From NCBI GenBank assembly GCA_029247405.1, contig JAQWLH010000204.1, positions 1 to 42,212 of the forward strand: a stretch of DNA of 42,212 bases, in the 5' to 3' direction. Shown one piece after another: positions 25,486 to 33,568 of this stretch; the first letter of the stretch is position 1; each line of letters opens with the position of its first letter. The position numbers and the translations under genes were made by a program. Origin of the DNA: Mariniblastus sp. (lineage in GTDB: Bacteria > Planctomycetota > Planctomycetia > Pirellulales > Pirellulaceae). Below the pieces are notes generated by a model, which was given only the letters and a program-made list of their open reading frames with translations, had not been told where the DNA came from and did no database searches.

Positions 25486-25788
25486 TGTCAAAAAACTTTG
25501 GTTGGGGCGTGAGATTGCTAAGGGAAATTCGTTTTCAGCAAAGCGACAGAAGGTTAACTGATTTCCATCGGCTCCAGGTACGATGGCCGAAATTCCGGCA
25601 TTGTATCAGAGAAACGCGAAACCCCTTGATTGGCTAGCGATGTAAAAATTTGGCAATCAATCGCACCAAGCGTAAAATAGAAGCACTCGTGATATAGGTT
25701 GGTTTTTCTTGGTGAATCACCAGCTCTTTCAACATTTCTAGATAGCTTCCGCTAATTTTAGAGGTGCGGATGCAAGAGTGAGGTTTTG
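25486..25788. other. Divergent intergenic region of 303 bases
   Basis: It lies between the Nudix gene and the hemerythrin-like gene and must hold promoters for both. I see no convincing -35/-10 pair, only a short TGGT/ACCA inverted repeat near 25711-25723. No gene was found. Confidence 0.3.
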
Positions 25789-26304
25789 ATGAGTACATGG
25801 CTTTCAGAAACTGAGTTTCGAGAAGGTGGTGCCGAGTCGGCAGGCGTCACCATCAACGTGGCTTTTCTTCAAGAAATAAAAGACGACTTTGAGTTCCGCA
25901 GTCAACTCAACCGCGTCTATGCCCAGCTCCACCCCAAGAATAATGACGACCGACCGTCGATCAGGGTCGCAGCGGATCTTCTTGGTGACCTGAGGGACGA
26001 GCTAAAAACTTATTTTGCACTTGAAGAATTCTATGGATACTTTGGTCAAGCCAAAGTTGATAACCCTCGCGTCAGCAAACAAGCGGGGGAACTTCAAACC
26101 GACCATGAAAAGCTGTTTCTCCAGCTCGGCGTCGTCTTTGAGCTATCGCAGCAGTTAGTCGATGACGAAGGCGTGCCCGATTTGGGTTACGAAAAAGTCG
26201 CGGAGGGCTTTGAGGACTTTTGCATAGCCTTGGCTCAGCATGAGCAAGCTGAAATGGAGTTAATGATGCGGCTGTGGAACGAAGATTTCGGCGTTGGGGA
26301 TTAA
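25789..26304 (+). CDS. Hemerythrin-like (HHE-type) four-helix protein with missing iron ligands
   Basis: 171 residues from the ATG at 25789 (AGG 6-8 bases upstream). Four amphipathic helices fit the hemerythrin HHE fold. Helix 2 reads LKTYFALEEFYGYF, where the family has HFxLEE, so a Tyr replaces the His but Glu79 and Glu80 are kept. Helix 3 has His106 (QTDHEKLF) and helix 4 has His151 and Glu155 (AQHEQAEME). Helix 1 (IKDDFEFRSQL) lacks its histidine. With two of the usual ligands gone, it may bind one metal ion or none. The ending NEDFGVGD is strongly patterned. A role in oxygen or metal sensing is possible but not shown. Confidence 0.65.
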   Translation: MSTWLSETEFREGGAESAGVTINVAFLQEIKDDFEFRSQLNRVYAQLHPKNNDDRPSIRVAADLLGDLRDELKTYFALEEFYGYFGQAKVDNPRVSKQAGELQTDHEKLFLQLGVVFELSQQLVDDEGVPDLGYEKVAEGFEDFCIALAQHEQAEMELMMRLWNEDFGVGD

Positions 26305-26545
26305 TCTTCGACGGGAGAACACTCAATGATCGCGTCCGGCCCTGTGGTGACCGAAGAGGTGTGCCCAAGATGTTTCGCGTGGTCAGATGGATCGGTTTAA
26401 AGCCGATGCTCATCAAGCCCGAATTGAAGCCGCGGGGCTGATAAATCTCGAATGATTTGTTTGTTAGGTTGCGTCGTCTCGTGCAGTGGGCCGCGAATGG
26501 GTCTTAATCGCGTGCTGTTCACTGGACTATTTTGACCAAGGCTGA

Positions 26546-26914
26546 CTATCCCAACCGGTCGTGTAAGCGATCAACTGCTTGCATGAGTTGACGCCACTGT
26601 TGAAAGATGTCCTCGGTTTGGAGTTCGCCAGCATCTGTTCGTCCAAAACCTCGTTGACTGACTTGAATTGATTCTCCAAATTGAGCGAGACCATTGAGCA
26701 TCGCTTCATAAGGAATTGCTTCAGGGACATCTGTGATTTCGGTTTCCGAAATCGGCAGTGAGAATGGATCAATGTCCTGAGAAATAAGCTCGTCTTCGAA
26801 GTCGCAAATTTTCTCGTCCATAATCCGGTGCATCGTCCAGAGGGCGGCCCCCTCAACATCGCAAGCACAAACAACAAATGAAACTTTGCCAGATTGAATG
26901 TAGTATTTTGCCAT
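26546..26914 (-). CDS. Conserved hypothetical protein, 122 residues
   Basis: Starts MAKYYIQSGKVSFVVCACD, with GGA 8-10 bases before the ATG. The N-terminal half (1-45) reads as a beta strand pair and a helix (AALWTMHRIMDE). The middle is acidic (ISQDIDPFSLPISETEI), and the C-terminal half is helical (AMLNGLAQFGESIQVSQRGFGRT, then TEDIFQQWRQLMQAVDRL). No membrane segment or known motif is seen. It looks like a short cytoplasmic protein of a planctomycete-type family, but I cannot name it. An overlapping frame at 26527-26877 is not credible. Confidence 0.7.
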   Translation of the reverse strand: MAKYYIQSGKVSFVVCACDVEGAALWTMHRIMDEKICDFEDELISQDIDPFSLPISETEITDVPEAIPYEAMLNGLAQFGESIQVSQRGFGRTDAGELQTEDIFQQWRQLMQAVDRLHDRLG

Positions 26915-26958
26915 TGGAGTTTCCTAAAAAGTGCAGTTTCTGTCTTGCACTTTCTTTA

Positions 26959-26998
26959 TCGCGGAAGACCCGACACGTTGGGTCAAATCATTCCGCGA
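26959..26998 (-). promoter_or_regulatory. Long hairpin in the leader of the 122-residue hypothetical
   Basis: Perfect outer stem TCGCGGAA/TTCCGCGA (8 bp) and inner stem GACCC/GGGTC (5 bp, 8-base loop), with a one-sided 6-base bulge (aaatca on the plus strand). It ends 45 bases before the ATG at 26914. A second hairpin GCGAAT/ATTCGC lies at 27020-27041. This could be a structured 5' leader; the ligand or factor is unknown. Confidence 0.5.
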
Positions 26999-27381
26999 TT
27001 TCAAAATTCAGGTGTCTACGCGAATCCTCTCCTTGATTCGCCCGAATTACGCAGAAACACTCCGTCGTCGCGCGTAAGCTTTACTTAACATAGCACCCGG
27101 TCGAACCAAAGCTACACAAATGGGTGAACATCGGTTGATTTGGCCTGCTTAAGATCCGGTTCTTCTAGCTGTACTACTTGAGTAATTGCAAAACGAGAAG
27201 CTGCGTGAAATGACGTAAAAGTTGGGGTTTTTTAAATAATTATGCCACATTTAGCCGGATCGTATGTTTGCCAATTCTGACCGTCGGGAAAGGGGTCGAA
27301 TCGCTGCATTTGTTTGATGGGGGTGACCGCAGCAAGTTGTTGAAATATCTTCCGTGAAAGCGCAAATGATTAATCTATGAG

Positions 27382-27501
27382 ACTCAATTTGAGACTGCCC
27401 GGTGCTTTGGTTAAAGGGTGCAAAAAAGACAGGCGAACAGAACCATGACCTCGACCAAGAAGAGAAAGGTTGTTCTTCACAAAACACACTCAATTTGAGA
27501 C
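27382..27501. repeat. 14-base direct repeat, two copies
   Basis: ACTCAATTTGAGAC occurs at 27382-27395 and 27488-27501, 106 bases apart. Each copy contains the near-palindrome CTCAA-T-TTGAG, so these could be paired operator sites. No gene lies between them. Confidence 0.4.
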
Positions 27502-27753
27502 GCGATCAAAATGAGCTTTAGAGTTGTTTTGTCTTCAGGACGCGGCTGACCCGGTGGAGATTGAAGTTAACCGGGCCGTCGAGCCTGGTAAGAGAGTGGT
27601 CGGTTGCACCGGCAATGGCCTGAACGATCTCAGTGCTGACCCAAAGTAAATGCTGGATTGGCCAAAGCGGAGATCTTTGCCTGTATCACCGTAGCGAGGC
27701 GGTGTTGGAAGCGACACACTTTGTTGATTGGCCGGTCACTTCATGCGCAGGGG

Positions 27754-28230
27754 CTATTCCGATTGTTTGGGCAAACTCGCTTCAATCAGGGTGACCATTT
27801 TTGATTTTCGTGGGAAGTAAAAGAGCATCATCAGCAAGCCGATACCAGCAGCGATTAAAGAAGCAATGTGAGGTTCGACCATGAAGACCAATAAATTGAT
27901 AAAAGCAGCTCCATTGATCAAAGCAAAGCGGATCAGCGTTTCTGTCGACAGCATTCCAAAAACTGAATCAATTGCCGCATCATCAGACAAATGGTCTGCT
28001 GGTTTAGATGAAAAGATCATCGAAATAACCGTTGACATTAAGTAGAGGCAAAACGCCGCAAAGCCTGCGATCGTCGTCAGCATTTTGGCGGGACCGGTTA
28101 ACGTCTCCCATTGAACAATCATGAGCATGATGGGGGTCAGGATGACAGTGGTTGACATGATTGCTGCGGTCGCAAGCTGTACCATCCAAATCTTTGATTC
28201 GGCCCGTTTTATTTGTTCGTCTGAAAGCAT
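27754..28230 (-). CDS. Four-helix membrane protein, unrecognised
   Basis: 158 residues. A short polar start (MLSDEQIKRAESKIWMV) is followed by two membrane helices (about 18-40 and 48-70), a cytoplasmic stretch with SSKPADHLSDDAAIDSV, and two further helices (about 98-116 and 120-137). The basic tail FPRKSKMVTLIEASLP closes it. It is probably an inner-membrane protein. It lies 39 bases after the gene at 28270-28533 on the same strand, so the two may be co-transcribed. I see no known motif. Confidence 0.7.
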   Translation of the reverse strand: MLSDEQIKRAESKIWMVQLATAAIMSTTVILTPIMLMIVQWETLTGPAKMLTTIAGFAAFCLYLMSTVISMIFSSKPADHLSDDAAIDSVFGMLSTETLIRFALINGAAFINLLVFMVEPHIASLIAAGIGLLMMLFYFPRKSKMVTLIEASLPKQSE

Positions 28231-28269
28231 GCTGGTCCAGAATGTTGCGTCGAGAGGATCGGCAGTCGG

Positions 28270-28533
28270 CTACGCGGATTCTTTTCCGAGTTTGGTAACC
28301 AGTTGAGCGGCCATTTGAGGATCGTCTTGTTTGATCAAGTGGTCAATTGTCTGTTGTTTGACCTCAAGTTTTAACAAATGACCTTCAAGCGACTTCCAAT
28401 ACTTTTGGCGCTTCTTGCCCTCGGAAAGGTACAATTCTGTGACAATTTCCTGAGCCCGCTGGAGCGAGATAGTTTCGCGATTATCGTAGTAGTTCTTAAT
28501 AATCTTTTGTTGGTATTTTGATCTTTCAGCCAC
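28270..28533 (-). CDS. Small helical hypothetical protein, 87 residues
   Basis: Starts with GTG (AERSKYQQKIIKNYYDNRE). It is strongly charged and helical, with EIVTELYLSEGKKRQKYWKS and a C-terminal part DHLIKQDDPQMAAQLVTKL. The QKIIKNYYDNRETISLQ pattern and the even charge distribution argue for a real protein, probably nucleic-acid or protein binding, but no family is recognised. It lies 39 bases upstream of the four-helix membrane protein on the same strand. Confidence 0.65.
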   Translation of the reverse strand: MAERSKYQQKIIKNYYDNRETISLQRAQEIVTELYLSEGKKRQKYWKSLEGHLLKLEVKQQTIDHLIKQDDPQMAAQLVTKLGKESA

Positions 28534-28866
28534 GGTTTTTTCTCAATCAATCAATGTTACAAACGAACGAAGAGAAGAGACTCCTAAAGGGATCTTCGGC
28601 AATCGCGGAAGTGCATCGTGATCTATCTTGATCCTCGCCAAATATGTCGATTTTATCGGCAACCCGATTTTAGAGTAATAAGGTTTCTTAACAATAAGAT
28701 GGGTGACCTGCTAAACTGATCGCAACCGTAACATTTGGCTTTGCTTTTCTCCACCTAAATGTCCAAGACGTGGATTCGATTCTGCTCGAATTTGGCGGAT
28801 CGTCAAATGATTGAGTTAGATCTAATAACACGAAATTGCGGTTTTTCGCTTCTTTGAGCCACGTCA
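28534..28866. other. Divergent intergenic region of 333 bases
   Basis: It separates the small minus-strand operon from the large kinase gene. It is A+T-rich compared with its flanks and should hold promoters for both sides, but I found no clear -35/-10 pair, hairpin or gene in it. Confidence 0.3.
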
Positions 28867-31830
28867 ATGCAAATCCAGTGTCCAACTTGTAAAAACCAGC
28901 TCTCGTCGGTGAACGGCGTGCCGCATTTTTGCAGCAATTGCGGTTCGCCTTTGGCTGCGCTCAAGGAGAAACTTTCAGCACTCGAATTGGACGAAGCGGG
29001 GGGCTCGATCGGGGTCACCGAGGCGTTTTCTGTCAAAGCACGCAAGACTCCTGACAAAATTGATGCAACCATCATTTATGGTTCAAAACGAGATCGAGCC
29101 CGCGAAGCTATATTGCCGGAGAACAGTTTTGTCGGGCAATTTCGGATTGTTACAGAGCTGGGCCAAGGAGGAATGGGGACCGTTTACAAAGCAGTTCATT
29201 CTGAAACAGGTCAAACGGTTGCTTTAAAATTGTTATCCAAATCCGTGCAGTCGACTCAGGAGACAATTCAGCGTTTTCAACGAGAGAGCCAGGTTGCGGC
29301 ATCGATCAACCATCCCCGATCGACTTTCGTTTACCAAGCTGGCCAACACCAGGGCCAGTTTTATATCACGATGGAGTTGATGACGGGGGGGACGCTGGAT
29401 GATATCGTCAAGTCCGAAGGTGCAATTCCCATAAAACGGGCTGTCGATTATGTGCTCGATGTGATTGCTGGTCTCACCGCAGCGCATGAGGTAGGGATTG
29501 TCCATCGTGATTTGAAGCCGTCAAATTGTTTTATCGATCAACAGGGGCGGGTTAAAATTGGCGACTTTGGATTGGCCAAATCATTCGTCGCCGAATCATC
29601 TTTAACGCAAACTGGCACGTTTATGGGGACTCCGCAGTACGCGGCTCCTGAACAGCTGCGTGCCTCGGAGGTTGATGAACGGGCAGATATCTACGCCATT
29701 GGAGGGACCTTGTTTTTTCTGTTGTGTGGACGCCCTCCATTCATGGGAAACGCTGCCCAAGTCATCGCGAGTATCGCTTCCGAACGACCACCCCACATTA
29801 AGTCGTTGTCACCGGAAATTCCCGCAGAGCTTTCTCGCATCGTCGCCCAAGCTCTCGAGAAAGATCCCGGACGGAGGCCGGAAAATCTGGAAGAGCTTAG
29901 ACAGGCCTTGCTCCAGTTTTCTTCCCGCGGAGCGACGACAGCCGACATTGGCCGACGGATGGCGGCTTTTTACTTGGACAACGCGATCATTTTTTTGGTG
30001 ATGGTTTTTGCTGCTAATTTGACGGGAGTTTTTGCCCAGGTTTTGTCAGTTAACAATTTTAATGATTTGTTTTTCGCCAACATTTTCATTGTCTTGGTGA
30101 TTTCGGTCGCCTATTTCGCCATTCAGGAGTGGCGGTGGGGGACGACCTTGGGAAAGTGGTTGTTGGGAATGCGAGTGGTGGCGCGAGGCAATCGAACCCC
30201 TGGATTGGTTGCGTCACTTGCGCGCGGGGCAATCGTACCGGGCATTTCTTATGTTGCCAACGCCCTGCCACCTTATGCCCTGAACTACGATCCAGAGACA
30301 CTGATAAATGCCGAGAGGTTGGGGCAGACAATTGAACTTCAAGATTGGTCACTCCTGAGCTGGCTTCCCAATCTACTTTGTTTTATTAACGCCAAACGTG
30401 AAACCGGTTTTCGCGGGCTCCACGAAGTCTTGACTGGAACTCGGGTCGTTCGATTGGCTGGCGCACTTGAATATCAACGGCCAGGAAATGTTCCTGTTAC
30501 CATCCCGACAGTACTTTCCTCGAATGCTGGTTCTTCGCCTGAAACCGACCTCGAGAACGAGTCGAGCAACGAAAAAGATTTTGCTTCAACGACAGTGGTG
30601 GGCAGCGATCCCGATTTATTTGATGGTGCTTCGGGGAAGGCAGTTGAGTCAAAATATGGATGTTATCACGCGATTGGTACTTTGGGATGTCGGCCGATGC
30701 CGGGAAGTTCAGTCTTACTGGGACGTGATAAGTCACTCGAGCGTGACGTTTGGATCGTCGATGGCGTGGTCGCAACCGCGAAATCCTCAAATTGGGAAAA
30801 ACGCAAATCCATTTCACGTCCAACGCGATTAAGAATCCTTGCCGAGAATACGAGTGGTGATTCGAGGTGGGTTGTTACCGAGGCGATTAAAGGGATGCCG
30901 CTGACCGACTACGTCCAACTGATTCCCAATATTGACTGGCGGTCGTTTCGTCCGTTGTTGCGCGAACTGGCATACGAACTTGCCATGGGCAAGGATGATG
31001 GCACGTTGCCTAATAAATTGGGACTGAAAAGCGTGTGGCTGGATCAAGGGGGGCGCACCAAACTGCTCGACCAACCACTCCTGCCCACTCGCTCCGAAAC
31101 TGAATCAGAATCTGAGCCGAGGCATATTCAGTTGAGTCCTTTTCAGTTGTTAGCCTCGCTTCTGGATGGGTTTATCGAAGCACAAATTGTGCCCGCCCAT
31201 GTGCTGACGTTTCGACGTGAGTTAGAGATCCTCCGTACAGAGCCCGATTCAATTCGCAAGATTGCGCATCGTTTAGGCGAACTGTCCGATAAGCCTTCAG
31301 CATGGCGATGGGACGATCGGTTGGGCTCGCTGGCGATTACGATGGGAATTGAGTGCTCGATGGTGATCAGTCTAGCGACGATTCTGGATTTGGCGTTCAC
31401 CTATTTTCTGAATTTTGATTGGGTTTTGTCAGCTGGTCTCATGCTTGGAGGGGGAAGTGTTTTTGCTGTTTTGATGGGAGCTGTTTTTGGTGGCGGTCCA
31501 GTTTTCAGAGTCTCTGGAGTTTTGCTCCGTAAAAACAAGACTTTAGAACCCGCGTCTGCGTTGCGTTGCGGACTCAGAAATTGGGTTGCCTGGATGCCAT
31601 TGATCTGGATGTCAGTTTGTGTTGCGGTAATAGCTGATCAATATAGAGATTTAATGGCGTCTAGCTCATCTTCTTTGGACCAACTTCCAATCTCAACGTT
31701 AATGGTAGTTGCGATGGTTGCATTGTTGCCCATGTTGCTGGTCAGTTTACTCGGAGTGGTGTATGCGATTTTGCGGCCGGCGCGTGGGCTGGCGGACTTG
31801 ATTGCAGGAACCCGTTTAATTCGGAAATAG
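28867..31830 (+). CDS. Membrane Ser/Thr protein kinase with duplicated kinase-RDD modules, second kinase degenerate
   Basis: 987 residues. An N-terminal zinc ribbon (Cys5, Cys8, Cys22, Cys25) is followed by a complete kinase domain (about 90-350): GQGGMG (99-104), Lys121, HRDLKPSN with Asp215, DFG (233-235) and APE (260-262). A first RDD membrane domain follows (about 361-530: TTLGKWLLGMRVV, ending GLHEVLTGTRVV). After a disordered Ser/Glu-rich linker comes a second kinase-like region (about 598-805) without HRD or DFG: KLGLKSVWLDQGGRTKLLDQ aligns with the catalytic loop and metal-binding strand. A second RDD-like membrane region (about 815-987) ends GLADLIAGTRLI, matching the end of the first. 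So the protein is an internal duplication with one active and one dead kinase. It sits at the inner membrane; substrates are unknown. The next gene starts 1 base after its stop. Confidence 0.9.
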   Translation: MQIQCPTCKNQLSSVNGVPHFCSNCGSPLAALKEKLSALELDEAGGSIGVTEAFSVKARKTPDKIDATIIYGSKRDRAREAILPENSFVGQFRIVTELGQGGMGTVYKAVHSETGQTVALKLLSKSVQSTQETIQRFQRESQVAASINHPRSTFVYQAGQHQGQFYITMELMTGGTLDDIVKSEGAIPIKRAVDYVLDVIAGLTAAHEVGIVHRDLKPSNCFIDQQGRVKIGDFGLAKSFVAESSLTQTGTFMGTPQYAAPEQLRASEVDERADIYAIGGTLFFLLCGRPPFMGNAAQVIASIASERPPHIKSLSPEIPAELSRIVAQALEKDPGRRPENLEELRQALLQFSSRGATTADIGRRMAAFYLDNAIIFLVMVFAANLTGVFAQVLSVNNFNDLFFANIFIVLVISVAYFAIQEWRWGTTLGKWLLGMRVVARGNRTPGLVASLARGAIVPGISYVANALPPYALNYDPETLINAERLGQTIELQDWSLLSWLPNLLCFINAKRETGFRGLHEVLTGTRVVRLAGALEYQRPGNVPVTIPTVLSSNAGSSPETDLENESSNEKDFASTTVVGSDPDLFDGASGKAVESKYGCYHAIGTLGCRPMPGSSVLLGRDKSLERDVWIVDGVVATAKSSNWEKRKSISRPTRLRILAENTSGDSRWVVTEAIKGMPLTDYVQLIPNIDWRSFRPLLRELAYELAMGKDDGTLPNKLGLKSVWLDQGGRTKLLDQPLLPTRSETESESEPRHIQLSPFQLLASLLDGFIEAQIVPAHVLTFRRELEILRTEPDSIRKIAHRLGELSDKPSAWRWDDRLGSLAITMGIECSMVISLATILDLAFTYFLNFDWVLSAGLMLGGGSVFAVLMGAVFGGGPVFRVSGVLLRKNKTLEPASALRCGLRNWVAWMPLIWMSVCVAVIADQYRDLMASSSSSLDQLPISTLMVVAMVALLPMLLVSLLGVVYAILRPARGLADLIAGTRLIRK

Positions 31831-31831
31831 T

Positions 31832-32743
31832 ATGTCGGTTTGTCAACGCTGTAACTCGAAACTGGTAACCGAGGGACTACTCCCTGGTCAGCAGTATCGT
31901 TGCGCGAAATGCCAAGCGGTCACCCGGCTAGGGGAATCAGAGAAAGTCCCTGTCAATAAACTGGCTTGGCGCAGTCTGTGGCTCGGTTTGGCATCCATTG
32001 TTTTGATTTTCTTGACCGGGATTCCGGCCGTCTATTACGGCGTTAAAAGTCTCTTGAGAATGCGTTTTGTTAAATCCGAGCGCGGCGATCGTGCGGCGGC
32101 GGTGGTAGGAACAACACTAGGTGGATTCTTCGGTATTTTCATCGGTGGTTTTGTGGCGACAATTTTTGCCGTGTGGCTGTTTGGATATTTAAACCGCGTT
32201 GAAACCGAAGAACCGGATCAAGTGGTTGTGACATGTCAGCAGATCTTTGATTTTGTCCCGCCCGATGGGTTCCTCCCCGTGAAAGCAAATTCAGTCGTTG
32301 CATTTAAGCAACACGCATTTGACTTTGCTGACGAGAAGCAATTAGGTGATCGGTCCGCCAGAATTCATTTGAAATTTCTTGGATCTACCATGAAGCTTCA
32401 TGAAGATCAGTTGGTTCATTCCTTGTCTGGCATTAACGTTTGGCAGTCATTGGGCCCTGCCATTTCGACTGAAATTCTTCAATGGGAAATGCTGGGTCAG
32501 CCCATCGAAGTCAAGAAAACGATTTATGAAGACTTGTCCGGTAATGATCAATCAATGACTTGTCATCAATATTTTGGTTTGAGACGAACCGATCGTGGAT
32601 ACTACGGGGCCGTGGTAGTGTTTGAGCCCGAGAGCTTTGAGCTGGACGAGCTGCAGGTTCAGAAAATTTTTGCTGACCTGATGCCGGCCAAACAAAAGCG
32701 TGATTCAGATGAAGCGGCGTCGTCGGTGCAGCCAGGGGATTGA
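31832..32743 (+). CDS. Zinc-ribbon membrane protein partnering the kinase
   Basis: 303 residues. A zinc ribbon (CQRC at 4-7, CAKC at about 24-27) is followed by two membrane helices (about 47-72 and 93-118) with YYGVKSLLRMR and GDRAAAVVGTTLG between them, a pattern like the DUF4190 group. A C-terminal soluble domain of about 180 residues follows (VTCQQIFDFVPPDGFLPVKA), which I do not recognise. Its ATG begins 1 base after the kinase stop, so the two are translated from one message. It shares the zinc-ribbon plus membrane layout with the kinase and may be its target or sensor. Confidence 0.75.
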   Translation: MSVCQRCNSKLVTEGLLPGQQYRCAKCQAVTRLGESEKVPVNKLAWRSLWLGLASIVLIFLTGIPAVYYGVKSLLRMRFVKSERGDRAAAVVGTTLGGFFGIFIGGFVATIFAVWLFGYLNRVETEEPDQVVVTCQQIFDFVPPDGFLPVKANSVVAFKQHAFDFADEKQLGDRSARIHLKFLGSTMKLHEDQLVHSLSGINVWQSLGPAISTEILQWEMLGQPIEVKKTIYEDLSGNDQSMTCHQYFGLRRTDRGYYGAVVVFEPESFELDELQVQKIFADLMPAKQKRDSDEAASSVQPGD

Positions 32744-32759
32744 GTCAATGGTTGTCGGG

Positions 32760-32794
32760 GGCAGGCCAGGCTTGGTGAATCAGGCCTGGGTGCC
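32760..32794. terminator. Candidate bidirectional hairpin between convergent genes
   Basis: Outer stem GGCA/TGCC, internal loop, then a 9-bp stem CCAGGCTTG/CAGGCCTGG with one G-T pair and a 6-base loop. It lies 17 bases after the kinase-operon stop and 58 before the methyltransferase stop. It has no T tract, so termination is inferred from position only. Confidence 0.4.
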
Positions 32795-32851
32795 AGGTAG
32801 ATTCGGATCGTCACCGCTGGCTGAGAACCGCCCGGCGAGTCCTTTCTCTGA

Positions 32852-33514
32852 TTAAGCTGAAGGCTTGGGTCGCGAGAAGAGAATCACATCATTGCCAATC
32901 AAGGATAATTTTGCCTTCCAGTGATTGGCCACCCAAGTAAAAGTATCGCGAGAGTAAAAGGAAATATGTGTGCAATCGTCCTTGTAATGCCAGCGTGAAA
33001 AGGCATCGCGATCAATCGCTAATTTCGTCATTAACCCCAAGATGCCGCCGGGCTTGACCAGAGACCACAGCTGGTCCAGATCACTTGCCGGTTTTCGGAA
33101 ATGCTCAACCACCTCTGTCGCGGTAACGAAATCGTATGGCTGGTTAAGGATCGTTTTATCGTTGGCGTAAATCGGGTCATAAATTTCCATCGAGTGACCC
33201 GCTTCCTGAAACATGAGATTTAAAGTGGGGCCCGGGCCAGACCCAAAGTCGAGTCCTCGACTGCCCGCAGCAACTCGATGGTTCATTGGTTCCATTAAAC
33301 GGGACAGGAATTTTCGGTAGCCCATGTCTTCTGGGGAATTCTGGTGCAGATCGTATTCGGCTTTTTCAGCTTTGGAGGTCACGTGGAACTGGATTGGAAC
33401 AAAGATAAGTTTGCAAATTTGGCAGCGAAGATACTCTCGCCGCTTGTCCTGGAAAAACCTGGCAATTTCGTGCGAATGACAAAGGGGGCAAAGCTGTTGG
33501 GTCTTCACGGTCAT
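32852..33514 (-). CDS. Class I SAM-dependent methyltransferase with zinc ribbon
   Basis: 220 residues. An N-terminal zinc ribbon has Cys9, Cys12, Cys31 and Cys34 (CPLC and CQIC). The SAM-binding motif I is GLDFGSGPG (about 87-95), followed by an acidic second strand (MEIYDPIYA) and motif IV-like YDFVTATEVVEH. The ending ISFYSRDTFTWV fits the methyltransferase-type-11/23 group. The acceptor is unknown. It follows the DinG-like helicase by 54 bases and may be co-transcribed with it. Confidence 0.88.
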   Translation of the reverse strand: MTVKTQQLCPLCHSHEIARFFQDKRREYLRCQICKLIFVPIQFHVTSKAEKAEYDLHQNSPEDMGYRKFLSRLMEPMNHRVAAGSRGLDFGSGPGPTLNLMFQEAGHSMEIYDPIYANDKTILNQPYDFVTATEVVEHFRKPASDLDQLWSLVKPGGILGLMTKLAIDRDAFSRWHYKDDCTHISFYSRDTFTWVANHWKAKLSLIGNDVILFSRPKPSA

Positions 33515-33568
33515 CTTCGATTGGGTGATTTATGAAATAGCTTCACCAGGATCCATTCGCGATTTTGC

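Larger units (their letters stand above)
26915..27753. other. Gene-poor region of 839 bases with hairpins and a short direct repeat
   Basis: No credible gene. It contains two hairpins (26959-26998 and 27020-27041) upstream of the minus-strand hypothetical, a 14-base direct repeat (27382 and 27488) and an inverted repeat CCCGGT/ACCGGG (27550-27575). On the minus strand about 27520-27670 there is a coding-like stretch ending STEIVQAIAGATDHSLTRLD and a further GPVNFNLHRVSRVLKTKQL, but a stop lies close upstream and there is no start. It may be a gene remnant. Confidence 0.5.

Noticed and set aside
26386-26455. Short plus-strand frame of 22 codons (MDRFKADAHQARIEAAGL)
   Set aside because: It looks coding-like but is very short, has no ribosome-binding site and matches nothing I know.
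27095-27125. TTCGA-containing segment considered as a tRNA T-arm
   Set aside because: Flanking bases do not pair into a T stem and no acceptor or anticodon arm fits.
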